DNA of 64,000 bases from Turritopsis dohrnii (Eukaryota > Cnidaria > Hydrozoa > Anthoathecata > Oceaniidae). The stretch spans positions 124,001 to 188,000 of the forward strand of contig BQMF02000293.1 in the NCBI GenBank assembly GCA_027922465.2, read 5' to 3'. This document shows, piece by piece, positions 11,256 through 22,706 of this stretch. The notes beneath the pieces were generated by a model. It saw nothing but the letters and a program-made list of their open reading frames with translations. It was not told where the DNA came from and ran no database searches. A program made the position numbers and the translations under genes. The stretch's first letter is position 1. The number at the start of each line of letters is the position of its first letter.

Positions 11256-11694
11256 CCGTATTCTCCCTAATAAGCGCTTGTAAATCTTTTTTAGAATATA
11301 GGGGGCGCTTATTAGAGAGGGGCGCCAAATGGAGTGGGGCGCTTATAAAAAAATTTGAAATGGTCATGCTAGCTGTGAACGAGGCATTTTATCAGAAAAG
11401 AAAAAAAAACAACTGTATTTTTTATGGCAACGAAATAAGATTTTGTACTTATAACTTACATTTAAACATCACAAAAATATAGTCTTCCGTTTCTATTACA
11501 GAATTTTTGGTTTTTATTCAAACTTCTAATTACCGCCCGGGCGCTTATTAATTTCTGAGTTAATGATAAGTTACTCTAATAAGCGCCCGGGCGCTTATTG
11601 GAGAGGGGCGCTTTTAAAAATATTTTTGACGAGAGGGGGCGCTTATCAGAGAGGGGTGCTTACTGGAAAGGGGCGCTAGTTAGAGAGAATACGG
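11256..11694. mobile_element. GCGCTTAT-family TIR element, copy A
   Basis: Termini CCGTATTCTCCCTAA and the reverse complement of TTAGAGAGAATACGG enclose repeated GGGCGCTTAT/ATAAGCGCCC modules. TA precedes the left end; the right flank TC has probably mutated. Non-autonomous. The same terminus family occurs at 38849-39507 and as fragments near 38300 and 40023. Confidence 0.7.
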
Positions 11695-12250
11695 TCATTG
11701 TAGTAACGCCAACGAGAAAATTATGCAAACGAGTTTGATAGGAATATTTTCATGAAGGGCTTACAGTATAAATATTTCCATGTGAAAAAATTAGTTTTCT
11801 TGGAAAAACGTTTCAGTTACAAGAATCTTGAGTTTTAGAAAATATGATTTGCTGTGGAAAGGAAAATAGAGTCAAATCAATGGCGACAATTCCTTTGTAT
11901 TTGGAAACCTTGTTTTACATTAATGACTAGCATGACATGACATCAAATGTAAGTGCAAATTTGGTTATGTACCTATTCATCATCCAAAACTGTCACAAAG
12001 AACTTGCTTTGTCCAATGCAGATCTGTATCAAGATGCTTCTCATCAGGAGGTTATCCAGGTTATGATGAAACTCGGAGAACTTTCATTTTGTTCTCTGAA
12101 AGACCATCAAGTTTTTTTTAGCGAATGGAACTTGAATTTGGAAAAGTGTGGTATGTTAGTCAAGAATGGTTCAACCAATAGGGATTTCAGTTATCTGTTT
12201 CAGATTTTGAAATTTTCCAATTTCCTTTGTGCCTATTATCTATTTACTAG

Positions 12251-14641
12251 GCATCAAATAGGCCTACAAGGCCTACAAGGCCTACAAGGGTTTCTGCAAC
12301 ATCAGCTACTCTTATTGACAACATCTTAACAAATTGTGTATTTGATAAAACCTTAAAGAAAAGAATTATAAAGTCGGCTATCTCAGATCATTTCCCAATA
12401 TTTGCAGTTTTTAACACAAGTAAAAATTTAAAAACAGAAACAAATATCACTTTGAATAAAAGAAATTTCAGTGACACAAACAAACGAAAGTTTAAAAACG
12501 AATTAGCGCACATTGATTGGAGCATTTTAAAAAACCTTGATAACGTGAATGACTCATATGAAAAATTTTATTCAATTTTCTACAAAATATATAACAAACA
12601 CTTTCCCATCAAGGAAATAAAACTCAAGGAAAAAGATCTTCAAGCACCCTGGATTACAAAAGGAATAAAAAAATCTTCTAAACAAAAACAAAAACTTTAT
12701 ATTAAATATTTGAAGAAAAAAACAACTGAATCAGAGAAAGCATACAAAAGTTACAAAAATCTATTCGAAAAATTGAGAAAACGGTCAAAGCAACACTATT
12801 ACGCATCACAGATAAAAAAATATAAAAGAAATTCAAAAAAAATGTGGGAAATCATGAAAGAAGTAACTGGAAAGATGAAAATTAAATCAACCGATTTGCA
12901 AAAAATAGTAAAAACCGATCAAGGCACTACGGAAGACGAAACTGTTATAGCAAATGAATTCAACAAATTTTATGCTAATATTGGACCAAAACTTGCTAAA
13001 AATATTCCTAAAGGAAACAAAAACTTTCAAAATTACCTTATCAATGTCAATAAAAGGTTAGACAATAACCAATTAACGTTTCAAGATTTTGAATCTGCGT
13101 TCAGATCGCTAAAAGGAAACAAAGCCACTGGATTTGATGATCTAAACAGCAATATTATTTTATACGTATATGATGAAATAAAAGATCCGCTCTTTTACAT
13201 CTGTAAATTGTCTTTTAAAGAAGGAATATTTCCTGATAAACTGAAAATAGCAAAAGTGACACCAGTTTTCAAGACAGGAGATACTTCTGATATTGGAAAT
13301 TATAGGCCAATATCCGTTCTGCCAGTTATTTCGAAAATCCTAGAAAGGATTATGTACAACAAGGTATACAACTACTTAACACATCATAAACTAATATACT
13401 CTAAACAGTTCGGTTTTCAAAAAAATACTTCTACTGAACATGCTATCCTGAAATTAGTAGACGAAATAACTGCTTCTTTCTCACAAGGCAAGTTCACTGT
13501 TGGTGTATTCATAGATCTGTCAAAAGCTTTTGATACGGTTGACCACAACATACTCTTAGAAAAACTTAAATATTATGGACTCCATGGAAAAATATTTGAA
13601 TGGTTCCAAAGTTATTTGAGAAATCGAAAACAATATATTGCGTATGGACACGGAAAAATTACAAAAGCACTAGATATTACTTGTGGAGTTCCCCAAGGGT
13701 CAATCTTAGGGCCACTACTATTTCTTATATACGTGAATGATCTTTATAAATCCTCTACAGAACTTACACAAGTTATGTTTGCTGATGATACAAATTTATT
13801 TTATTCCCACAAAAACTTTGCAGAACTTCTTTCAACAATAAATTTAGAGCTTACTAAAGTAGCTGAATGGTTTAAAGCAAATAGGCTGTCATTGAATATA
13901 AGCAAAACAAAGTACTCTATTTTCCATCCATCAAATAAAAAGCGGTTCATTCCAGCGATTATTCCGGAAATCAAAATCGACAATACTTGCATTAAAAGGC
14001 AAACTGTAACTAAATTTCTAGGAGTTATGTTAGATGAAACTCTTTCATGGAGAAGACAAATTGAAACTGTTACTACTAAAGTTTCTAAATGTATTGGTAT
14101 ATTATATAAGGCAAGACCCTTATTGACGAAACAACTGCTAATACAACTTTATTATGCGTTTATTTATTCCCACATATACTATGCAAATATTGCTTGGGCT
14201 AGTACGTCCAAATCAAAATTGTTGCCTCTTTATCGACTTCAGAAACATGCTATGCGTGTTATACATTACAAAAACCGTCATGCAAATGTTAAACCACTTT
14301 TTGACGATCTCAAAACTTTCACTATCTATCAAATTAACGTTTATCAAATTCTATGTCTTATGTATAAATGCAAAACTAAAACTGCGCCGTCCACATTTCA
14401 CCATTTATATACTATTAAAGTAGCGAGTAAATACACAACCAGATTTGCGAGAATATTATGTGAGCCGTATTGTCGCAATAAACTTAGTCAATTTAACATA
14501 TCTTTTCGTGCTCCACATTTGTGGAACATACTCATTGTACCAAAAGACACCCTACAGGATTGCAAATCCTATTTAAATTTTAAGCATAAACTTAAGGTTA
14601 TGCTCCTCCAGCACTCTGACAACATGGAACAATACTTTTAA
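12251..14641 (+). CDS. LINE ORF2 fragment: end of AP endonuclease plus complete reverse transcriptase
   Basis: Residues read from 12251 give the end of the endonuclease (TLIDNILTN, then SDHFPIFAVF). A complete RT follows: NYRPISVLPVISKILE, FIDLSKAFDTVDHN, CGVPQGSILGP, FADDTNLFY, NRLSLNISKTK. The C-terminal region is typical (HIYYANIAWAS). There is no ATG at the start of the open frame and a stop lies at 12248, so this is a remnant rather than a whole protein. Its RT differs clearly from that of the LINE at 2734-5832, so the two belong to different families. The 9-bp unit encoding Pro-Thr-Arg is tandemly repeated at its start. Confidence 0.85.
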   Translation, partial: ASNRPTRPTRPTRVSATSATLIDNILTNCVFDKTLKKRIIKSAISDHFPIFAVFNTSKNLKTETNITLNKRNFSDTNKRKFKNELAHIDWSILKNLDNVNDSYEKFYSIFYKIYNKHFPIKEIKLKEKDLQAPWITKGIKKSSKQKQKLYIKYLKKKTTESEKAYKSYKNLFEKLRKRSKQHYYASQIKKYKRNSKKMWEIMKEVTGKMKIKSTDLQKIVKTDQGTTEDETVIANEFNKFYANIGPKLAKNIPKGNKNFQNYLINVNKRLDNNQLTFQDFESAFRSLKGNKATGFDDLNSNIILYVYDEIKDPLFYICKLSFKEGIFPDKLKIAKVTPVFKTGDTSDIGNYRPISVLPVISKILERIMYNKVYNYLTHHKLIYSKQFGFQKNTSTEHAILKLVDEITASFSQGKFTVGVFIDLSKAFDTVDHNILLEKLKYYGLHGKIFEWFQSYLRNRKQYIAYGHGKITKALDITCGVPQGSILGPLLFLIYVNDLYKSSTELTQVMFADDTNLFYSHKNFAELLSTINLELTKVAEWFKANRLSLNISKTKYSIFHPSNKKRFIPAIIPEIKIDNTCIKRQTVTKFLGVMLDETLSWRRQIETVTTKVSKCIGILYKARPLLTKQLLIQLYYAFIYSHIYYANIAWASTSKSKLLPLYRLQKHAMRVIHYKNRHANVKPLFDDLKTFTIYQINVYQILCLMYKCKTKTAPSTFHHLYTIKVASKYTTRFARILCEPYCRNKLSQFNISFRAPHLWNILIVPKDTLQDCKSYLNFKHKLKVMLLQHSDNMEQYF
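12260..12289. repeat. 9-bp tandem repeat within the LINE
   Basis: GGCCTACAA is repeated three times and more. In the LINE frame it encodes Arg-Pro-Thr-Arg-Pro-Thr-Arg, an amplification of the conserved PTR that normally precedes the ATLID motif. Confidence 0.85.
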
Positions 14642-14923
14642 TACGCGTCTTATTTTACGACCAATTACTCTTTTAAAGATAAACTGTAAACAAATTTCTT
14701 ACGTAATCAATTTCTGAAATGTCTCAACAAGAACTAGCATTAAAGGTTCTCGATGATAAGATCACCTTGATCTTCTGCGAGTTTTCCTTGTTTCTTTATG
14801 AGTTTACGAGAATATGAACTTGTATGATATTCTTTTACGCATGTATAATATACTTAACACTTTGCAGCTTGTTGTAAGGAATATAGTAGAACCTTGTAAA
14901 CTTATAATCGACAGAAAATATAC

Positions 14924-14941
14924 TTATCTATCTATCTATCT
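14924..14941 (+). repeat. (TATC)n tail of the LINE
   Basis: Four TATC units about 280 bases after the RT stop codon, consistent with the 3' end of a CR1/L2-like insertion. Confidence 0.7.
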
Positions 14942-14944
14942 TTA

Positions 14945-16107
14945 CAAAAATTTATGATATTTTCTTTGCCAAATCTGATAGCATTACATAGAATTATTTC
15001 ACAGTCAATGATGACTTGCTACATGTTTTCTTGAAAGGACTTGTGAATGAAACCAGAGTGGAACATCTTCTAGAACGACATATTGATTGTCTGCTAGTTA
15101 AACTCTTAAGTTGTCAGCTTGATTTTCAAAAGATTTGAAAATGGCTACCCAACTGTTTATTTAAAAAGATGTCTGTCCTATAGATCCCATTGGTGTATAA
15201 TCTGGTGGGTTTTTCAACCTGTTTGGGGGATTACAATTTGTTTACATTTGTTTTGGAAAATAAATAGTAGGCTAAGAGGAATAACAGGTACGTTATACAA
15301 TATGCTTAATACTCGCGATAAAATATACTGAGTCCAAAAGAATCGAAATGCTTATAAAAAAGATTCCCAAGCTTAAATCATTTAGGCAAAGATTCTTCAT
15401 CCTTCATACACATGTATATAATAGCTAGGTGCATGACATTTATAAAGCCTGTAAAAACTGAGAAATGAATCCTACCGTAAGACCCATCAGAGAACTCTTC
15501 AAATCAACAGAAAACGTTAGTACAAAAAAGAGGACAATGTTTATTTATTTAGAAATCATTCTGTGTCTGGGGTGGGTTGACTATAAGTCATTCTTTATTA
15601 ACTATTTTTTCCTTAACCTCAAACTCAAGCCAGTTTTCATGCTTATAGTAGCAACACAATAAAAGGTTTTGTGTCTTTGGGTTGGCTTGGCATTTGATCA
15701 AGCATTCAGCCGTAATGAGGTATGTCGCACAACCAGGTCAGTCGTGCGTCATGGTTCGCTTCGACACAGGTGTCTATTGGTTTCACAACTTTACTTAGCC
15801 AAACTCAGAGAAAATTTGGTGAATTCGGTTTGGCACAACTTACAAAACGAACCATATGATATTTCACACAAAAACTAGAGAAGATTGTGAAAGTTGTAAA
15901 TCCTTCTTATCTAAAAAATTCTTTTCTATTTACATTCACATAAAATTCTTTTGCGTCAAATAACTTAACTGTGTACAATCTCAAGTAAATAGTTCATCAA
16001 AAGTCAAAATCATTAATTTTTAAATACACAACCAGTTGTCCTGTTAATTGCTAAAAGAGATGCGAGAAACAGATGCTCCAACTTAGAGTTAAGTTTAGTG
16101 GCTTACA
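14945..16107. other. spacer and 5' region of receptor copy 2
   Basis: AT-rich sequence with short frames and no domains. A somewhat less AT-rich patch lies at 15660-15880. An acceptor-like CCAACTTAG ends near 16085, upstream of the receptor ATG. Confidence 0.4.
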
Positions 16108-17016
16108 ATGTCGAACAAAAATAATTCTTCATTGGTAACACCAGAAATGTGGTGCTTACCTTATTTGTTTGTGGATTTCGAGGGCAGCAACGCATATGCA
16201 TTGATCGCCACAAATTACATCATGATGGCTCTCATTGTGACGGTCAATCTAGCTATGATCTATGGTATGCTCAAAACAAAGTTATTCCAAAAAAGGATTG
16301 GACAAACGTTTTTATTATTGGGAATATGTGATCTGCTGGTCGGTGCGATTGCGATACCACACAAGATTTTCATGATGTCAACAAATACAGATTCATGTTG
16401 GAGCGCCGTTTTTGATAAAGTGTTTTTCGTCTCATTTCCAGTGGCCACTGTGACGATAGTTGTTTTGATTACAATAGACCGCTTCGTGAATATTGTCTAT
16501 AACCCTTTTTACCGTACGTTTGTGACGAGGAAAGTGTTCCATTCAATATTGGCTATTGGTTTTACTTGGTCTTTTCTTGTCGGAATCATTGTTGAGTACA
16601 TCCGATGGAACTCAAACGGCAATCACAGGACTTTCATATTTTTGGGATGTTACTTGATCTTCATATCAATTATAGCGTTCATTTCGAATATCTTGTTGAT
16701 GATCTACATAAAAAACACTGCTGGAAAAGTACAAGAGAACACATCTACTTTGAATAAAACCCACAAAAGAGCGACCTACACAATTCTCATAATTTCCTTT
16801 TTGCTTGTAGCTACCTACGCGGTACCTGGAATATACTTTCTGTGTCGTACACATACAAGATCAGTAATGTCCCTTAACATGGACGGAGAATGGCTAATAT
16901 TTTTAATATATATAAATTCCATCATAAATTCCTTGGTTTATATGTACAGAAGCGAAGAAATTACTGATCTTTATCGTGTGATGTTTTGTGGCAAAAACAC
17001 TGAAACAAGTATTTAA
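16108..17016 (+). CDS. class A-like orphan seven-transmembrane receptor (GPCR), copy 2
   Basis: Single-exon, 302-residue receptor starting at ATG with an early NNSS glycosylation site. It is clearly paralogous to the gene at 9141: TM1 VNLAMIY, ICL1 with KRIGQ, TM2 ICDLLVGAIAIPHKIFM, and a pre-TM3 cysteine in DSCW. TM3 ends IDRFVNIVY (DRF), TM6 contains ATYAVPGIYF, and TM7 contains INSLVYMYRS (NSLVY in place of NPxxY). The second extracellular loop is very short. The shared departures from canonical DRY, CWxP and NPxxY define a divergent receptor subfamily. Ligand and coupling are unknown. The two genes are in the same orientation about 6 kb apart, as expected of a tandem duplication. Confidence 0.88.
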   Translation: MSNKNNSSLVTPEMWCLPYLFVDFEGSNAYALIATNYIMMALIVTVNLAMIYGMLKTKLFQKRIGQTFLLLGICDLLVGAIAIPHKIFMMSTNTDSCWSAVFDKVFFVSFPVATVTIVVLITIDRFVNIVYNPFYRTFVTRKVFHSILAIGFTWSFLVGIIVEYIRWNSNGNHRTFIFLGCYLIFISIIAFISNILLMIYIKNTAGKVQENTSTLNKTHKRATYTILIISFLLVATYAVPGIYFLCRTHTRSVMSLNMDGEWLIFLIYINSIINSLVYMYRSEEITDLYRVMFCGKNTETSI

Positions 17017-17825
17017 AAGCTAATAAGTAGGTAAACTAGAGTTGTCTTTGCTGTCCAATAATGTAAAATTAGCAAGCTTTAGACACGTAAATTTTAATTG
17101 TTGACGAGAAATGTTATCTAATCGTCATGCTTATACTCAGCTAGTTTTTACTGATCCCGTAAATCATACCTAGTGTTATTTTGATCCTACAAACGCATTT
17201 CTTTTCAATTCATATCTTTTGTTTCCCTTTCTTAAGGAAATATCACAAAGAAGAAGAACATTTTCATTCAAATTATGTGTATATTTTTTTCCTTTAATTA
17301 CACTCCTTCATCATGAGTCCATTTACAAATGTTAAGATAGAGGATCTATCAATGAAAATTTTCTTCTGCTTTCTTTTAGGCTTTTTTGAACACTAACATA
17401 ATTCTTTTAATGGCGTAACTTAGCGAAAAACTAGAACCCACTGTACAATATTTTATGCGCGTGCAATGCAACGTAAATTTCGCCTTTCAGATCCTGCGAA
17501 TCTTGATCAAAACTTCTTGCAAAAGAGTATGAAACATCCCTAGTTTTTTTGTTTTATAATGATCGGTTTCATCCAAACTCTTTTCTTCGAGTTAACGATT
17601 TTTGCAATATCATCACCTTCATCTAGAAGCAGTGATATCGCTACAAAAACAGCACCACGACTTGAGCATGTCCCACTGAAAATATTTTTTGCTTGCACAA
17701 TTTAAAAATTGAATTGCATGCGTATGAAAGAATTGCATAGTGGGTCCTTAGGTTAAGGTTTTGAGTATAATTCCAAAAACAACATCAACATCAACGTTTC
17801 ATTGCATTTTTTTGCTGAACCTACA
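17017..17825. other. spacer, no gene seen
   Basis: No domain-bearing frame. The 7-bp duplication ACCTACA at 17819-17825 borders the next element. Confidence 0.45.
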
Positions 17826-18483
17826 CATGGACGTATAAAAAGAGAAGGACTTACAACTTTTATAAATCTATTCAAACAAACATCGCCTCGGTTTATTGAA
17901 ATTTTCACATAAGCAGTTTTGAAACTCCCTCAAGTGCTGTTAAAAATATATGTTTCCATTGGCTTCCATGATTGTAATAACCAACCAGAAATGAATTTAA
18001 AGATTTTATGATTATTTTGAAGCCAGGTTTTAAACTCTGATTCCTCATGACTTCTTACAGTCTCAAACATGAAATTTTCAGAATTGAATAAAAAAGCATT
18101 CTTCTTTTTGTGTATTCTCAGGCATCACCCAGGCGTCTTTCAAAGTACCGAATCTTTGGATATAATTATATACACAAAATACTTCCTAACTCCGAGAAAT
18201 TTATGTTAATTCCAATCCGACATTTTTGAAAAAGGTTGAGTAGAAGTTCTGTGATACTCAAGAATATTGCTGATGAATCTGCAAATCGTATTTTCTCTCA
18301 ATTCCTTGGTTTTCCACATCGGATTAAACCTAAAACGTCGTATAAACCCGCCCATGTGAACCGAAATCCAGTGAAATGCGAGGCGAGGATTACATCAAAG
18401 AAATGCCGACAGAATAGATTTTAATAATAGAAATGAAAGGCTTTAGAATTAGTTGTGAGTCCTTCTCTTTTTATACGTCCATG
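17826..18483. mobile_element. TIR DNA transposon (non-autonomous) with 7-bp target duplication, copy 1
   Basis: The left terminus CATGGACGTATAAAAAGAGA continues to ACAACT and is matched in reverse at the right end (…TTTTTATACGTCCATG), giving TIRs of about 33 bp. ACCTACA flanks both sides exactly (17819-17825, 18484-18490). There is no transposase ORF. A sister element with related TIRs and again a 7-bp duplication is at 42018-42731. Confidence 0.85.
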
Positions 18484-18490
18484 ACCTACA

Positions 18491-20300
18491 TAATCAAACT
18501 GTTACAACATCGCCGGAATAAAATAAAATGGAATAATTCAAGAAAAAGCACCTACTCGTCCCTTAAATTATGTATGATAGTTTCTTATCAGTTAGACATT
18601 TCTAATGTGAAAATCTGTACTTCTATTATGCACAAATATTAGTTTATATGAAAATACTTGATATGTACTTCTTCACTTCAATTTTTTATAATGACGTAAG
18701 ACATGCTTGGTTTCAAAAGTATACAGATGACTATAAAATGAAAAAGATAAAAAAATGTGTTGTAAAATTCACATGTAAGCATGAAAATACTAATCAACAG
18801 TGGTAAGGGGGAACTAATTCCTGAATGACAAACATCAAATTTAACTATTCTTTAGATAAAAAAAACATTACGTAAGTGTCGATGTGAATTGTCACATCAC
18901 AACGAAAAACAAAATGAAATTTCTTGATCACTGTAGCATAATTGTTTTAATATTCTTTACGCCCTTTACTTTTTATTACCATTCTGTCAGATTGTGCTGT
19001 TAATTCGTCATTCAGAAATCTTTTGCAACGGTGACCTTCAAAAAAAATTATCTCCCGTATAAGTTTCCTATTGTGCTTTTCAGTGACAAAACATTGATAC
19101 TTGCATTCCATCACTTTCATTATTCATTGTCATTGCGTCCATGAATAATTTTGAGTCTACACATTCCCAGACTAAGGTCCAAATATTTTGAATATCTATT
19201 TAAAAGTGTCAAGTTTATGTACTGGCTATATTATATAGAGATTAGACACGTTGCCCAATGATTATGAACAGTCTATGCTTCACTTTGATAAACACCTAAT
19301 TGACCTAGTAGATTGAGCATTGATGAAATGCATGGGATAATCTCTGAATAAGCAATATTCACAAAAGGAATCCTAATGAATGCTGAAGGAATGGAGTATT
19401 TTGTAAATATAAATAATAGCCAAGGAAATTTTGGAGTTTCCAACGGCTACTACATACCTTTCATGGAAGTTTTATTTACCAGCGTTGTTGCTGAGATACA
19501 GTTGATCGTTTACAAATATATACAACATTTGTTTCCTTATACATATACACAGTTTTTATATATTTATATATTTTATACATCGTAAATAGACATTTCTAAA
19601 ATAATATATAAAAATGGTTAAGTATTTACAAATAGTCAAGATTGTGAAAAACTTCCGAGTAACAATATTCTACATGTTCATAAATTCAAATTAAGAGTCA
19701 CTAAATAAACATTATATTTAATATTCGTGTTTCACCGGTATTGAGCCTCGCACGTCTGTGTTATCAAAGTACTTTATCTTTGGTTCCTCGGTGCAATACA
19801 ATTGTGCACATACGTGGTAGCACTATGTCGCATATTGGTACACTGAAATATTGCACTTTGGCCCCAAATCCTCGAACAATTTCCAAACTGTCCATGTCAT
19901 AAGCAACTAAAATCTATGATTTATTTCAGTTTCTGTCCAGCGTAGGAAGATCTTTAGTGAGCGCACCTTGAAAAGTTGTTACAAGGACTCTCAAATACAA
20001 TCGAAAACAGTAATAAGACTGTGGTTTTGGGATAAGTGGAATCACAAAGCCATGAAAAGTTGAGGCATGATGGCCCAAGATTAACATATAATGATATATT
20101 TTGATACGTACCCATAAATTATATATTTTCACACCCATTACAAAATTCCCTGATTTAACAGTCCATGATGACACGAGAGTCTATGATTTATTTCTGTCAC
20201 TACCCAACGAAAAAAGATCTCTAGTACACTTTGAAAAATTTCTACATTTTCTCATACTTTTGGCTACACTTGTATCTACCTACCCATTGTTCCTCTAAAT
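18491..20300. other. intergenic, no supported gene
   Basis: AT-rich. A diverged direct duplication is visible: CTATGATTTATTTC near 19914 recurs near 20181, each followed by a related GAAGATCT/AAAGATCT stretch. No recognisable protein. Confidence 0.4.
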
Positions 20301-20313
20301 TTTATTGTTTATT
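20301..20313 (-). terminator. polyadenylation signals on the minus strand
   Basis: Two AATAAA hexamers on the minus strand, about 70 bases past the last stop (20381) of the ankyrin gene. A plausible 3' end for the gene that runs from 32.5 kb. Confidence 0.45.
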
Positions 20314-20380
20314 ATCTGGTATGACTGGGACAGGTCCTACCTTCTATCTTATATAGTGCATGTAAAAACTTTATAAACAT

Positions 20381-20785
20381 TTATACATTCAGTTTCTGTA
20401 ACATTTCACGACTTTTACTAGTTCCAGGCTGCATTGTCAGTTTACAGCCCATATTTCTTGTTTTGTAAGCAATTACGCTTGAGATTTCATTCGAATATTC
20501 TGTATGGCTATATTTGGAGGCGATTTCAAGTGGCGTCTTGTTTCGTATGGTTTTTAGCGCCTCCAGTGGCGAGTGAAAGCATAGGGATGAAAGTAAATCA
20601 ATAGAATTACTCATTGTACAGATGTCAACATTGAAATTTGTACGCACAAGGTTGGTTGAAATAACATGCATGCACCAAAGGAGTAAAACCAATTTCTTTG
20701 TCCTGCTTCCAAAGAATTGTTGGATACGGTCGCAGTAAAGGATGATTTTGAAAAGACAGATTCCAAGCGATCAATTTTCGAAGAT
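20381..20785 (-). pseudogene. second, damaged ankyrin exon of the Death-like/NTPase/FN3/ankyrin gene
   Basis: A good acceptor (TTTTACTTCAG) precedes an exon entered in phase 1, exactly like the ankyrin exon at 22069. Aligned to that exon it repeats the same pattern (LLRPYPTI beside LLRSYPSI; GFTPLVHACYFN beside GFTLLLHACIYN), so it is a duplicate. After about 45 codons the frame is lost. The continuation (NSIDLLSS..NKTPLEIASKYSH) lies one base out of frame, with about 20 residues missing. The shifted frame ends at the TAA at 20381, with AATAAA signals shortly after. It may be a pseudo-exon or a rarely used alternative 3' end. Confidence 0.55.
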
Positions 20786-21650
20786 CTGAAGTAAAATTAA
20801 AGATAAATAGCTGATAATAAATCTCTCCATATCAGCACTATGTTCAACATTGTCTCCATTTGCCATTAGGTATTGAAATTTAAAGGTAGATTTAGAATAC
20901 CCATAAGCTTGATTTCGACATTTTATTTTCCTTTTCTCAAAAATACATGTGTAAACACCCGGCTGCGCCTTTTTTCGAGGACTTTGTATTGCAGAATTAA
21001 GATAAAACAGGGTAATCATCTATTGTTTTCTGATTCTGGTCATATTTTTTGAGGTTTAGGAGTAACTTCGAGTAATGAACAATTAACTTCAAGAACTTTA
21101 CACTTGTAACAATAAATGTCTGACTCTGATGCCAGAACTATCTTTCATTTTTTGCAAAATTTGGATGTAACAAGTCAGAGAATACAACACTGAGTTTATC
21201 AAATAATGGTAACTGACATGCAAGTTAAACAATTTTGGGGAGCTTAATCATAAGTTTATCGCTGTGATCGATGATCATTTTCATTGCTGGTTGTGCCCGT
21301 TTTTCCATTTTCTTTTCTTTAGTAGATATTTTAAGGAAAACATGATGTTTTTGTCGTTAGAAAACTTCCATAGAAAAAATAGCTTTTTCAATTTGATTTC
21401 CAATTGTTAACAATCAGTAATCAATAGACATGGTAGGTTAAAATATGAGAGTGCTATATAGATACTGTAGAATGGGAAAATGAGGGCTTATTAATACTTT
21501 TACTACGAAACAAGCCAACACGTCACAAATAATGTTCCCACCTCTGAATTCTTATTTAAAATTTAGATGCCTAAACAAATGTAATAAAAATGGAAAATTT
21601 TTACACAGTTTCAACAGAAATGGACATAATTGGAGGGCATTCTTACTTAC

Positions 21651-22069
21651 CTGCCGTTGACACTAACGTATGACGAGAATTAATGGCTGTTCCTTGGAGT
21701 CTTCATAATACTGTAGTTCATTTGCGCCATTGATGTTGCCACACTGCAATGCTAGGTCATACGGGGTCATACCATTTATATCCCTTTTACTCAAACTGTC
21801 TGATTTCATCAAACTGAATAGGAAGTCGAGAGCGTTATTTGAATGGTTGAACGCACATAGATGGAAAACGTTACGACCGAAATTGTCTAGTTCATTTACA
21901 TCTGAACCAAAATCCACCAGGATCTTTACAGAAAAATATCTGTTATAGATACAAGCATGCAACAGAAGAGTAAAACCATTATCATCTTTCATTTTTATAA
22001 TTGATGGATAAGACCGAAGTAAGCCTTTGAGTCGAAAGGTTTCATTACTACAAATAAGGTCCAAAGCAT
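21651..22069 (-). CDS. ankyrin-repeat exon of the Death-like/NTPase/FN3/ankyrin gene
   Basis: The exon follows acceptor TTCTTATAG and joins the preceding FN3 exon in phase 1, reading DALDLICSNETF. It encodes two to three ankyrin repeats: GFTLLLHACIYNRYFSVKIL, VDFGSDVNELDNFGRNVFHL and INGMTPYDLALQCGN. Ankyrin stacks bind protein ligands and in NLR-like receptors form the C-terminal sensor. A TAG stop at 21663-21665 comes 12 bases before a strong GTAAGT donor at 21650. So either translation ends here and splicing continues in the 3' UTR, or the stop is a lesion that cut off further repeats. Confidence 0.72.
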
Positions 22070-22706
22070 CTATAAGAAATTAAACGAGAAATAGATATGC
22101 TGGGTTGAACCCACAATATTGAATCCACATAAGATAGTTGTAAATAATGGTATAGATTTGCCTAATCTCCAAGCACTTAACATAAATGAAAAGAAGATAT
22201 GAACTCTTTATATTTAGTCCAAAGACAAGTTACCTTTTTGTAATGAGTGAGATGAGATTTTGGAAAATGTCAATGCATATTTATTTTTGTAAGCTGTCAC
22301 CGACAATGATCACGGTTATTAAAAGGACCGTGTTAAATACTATGTAAAACATAACCTATGAAACTAAACCAACAAAACTGTTGAAGAAAATCAACATGGC
22401 ATTACTAAATATGTCACGACACTCTTCTCAGCATGGTTACTGTGATATAATTGTTTTTAGTTAAGTTAAGGCAGTCACACACACTTATATTATCAGATAA
22501 CAGTGACATGCCTTGAATCTGTCCATAGAACTTCTTGTTTTGATTGAAATTGGAAGCCTTTGGAACTGGTTGATGGCATTAATATGGCATTTTTGCAATA
22601 TGGGAATAATCACAAATTTGACATTTCAGTTCCAAGGACAAGTTGAAAGAGAGAAACAGTTATCACACTGTTTAATGATAATTACCAGTTTAAATAATTG
22701 GCTTAC
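22070..22706 (-). other. intron between FN3 and ankyrin exons
   Basis: Donor GTAAGC at 22706-22701 and acceptor TTCTTATAG at 22070. No internal gene or repeat recognised. Confidence 0.6.

Larger units (their letters stand above)
12110..14943 (+). mobile_element. 5'-damaged APE-type LINE with intact RT
   Basis: The RT frame is open from 12251 to 14641, followed by a 3' UTR and a (TATC)n tail at 14924-14941. Upstream the endonuclease part survives only as debris: EWNLNLEKC near 12124 resembles the GDFN region in another frame, and an in-frame TAG lies at 12248-12250. The element sits between two paralogous GPCR genes and probably inserted after their duplication. Confidence 0.75.

Noticed and set aside
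11937..12329. 130-codon frame upstream of the second LINE
   Set aside because: Its latter part is damaged LINE endonuclease sequence read in another frame (EWNLNLEKC and the 9-bp repeat); the first part shows no domain.
2734..14641. Reading the reverse transcriptases as telomerase, retroviral or group II intron enzymes
   Set aside because: An APE-type endonuclease precedes the RT, tetranucleotide tails follow, and there are no LTRs, gag, protease or integrase.
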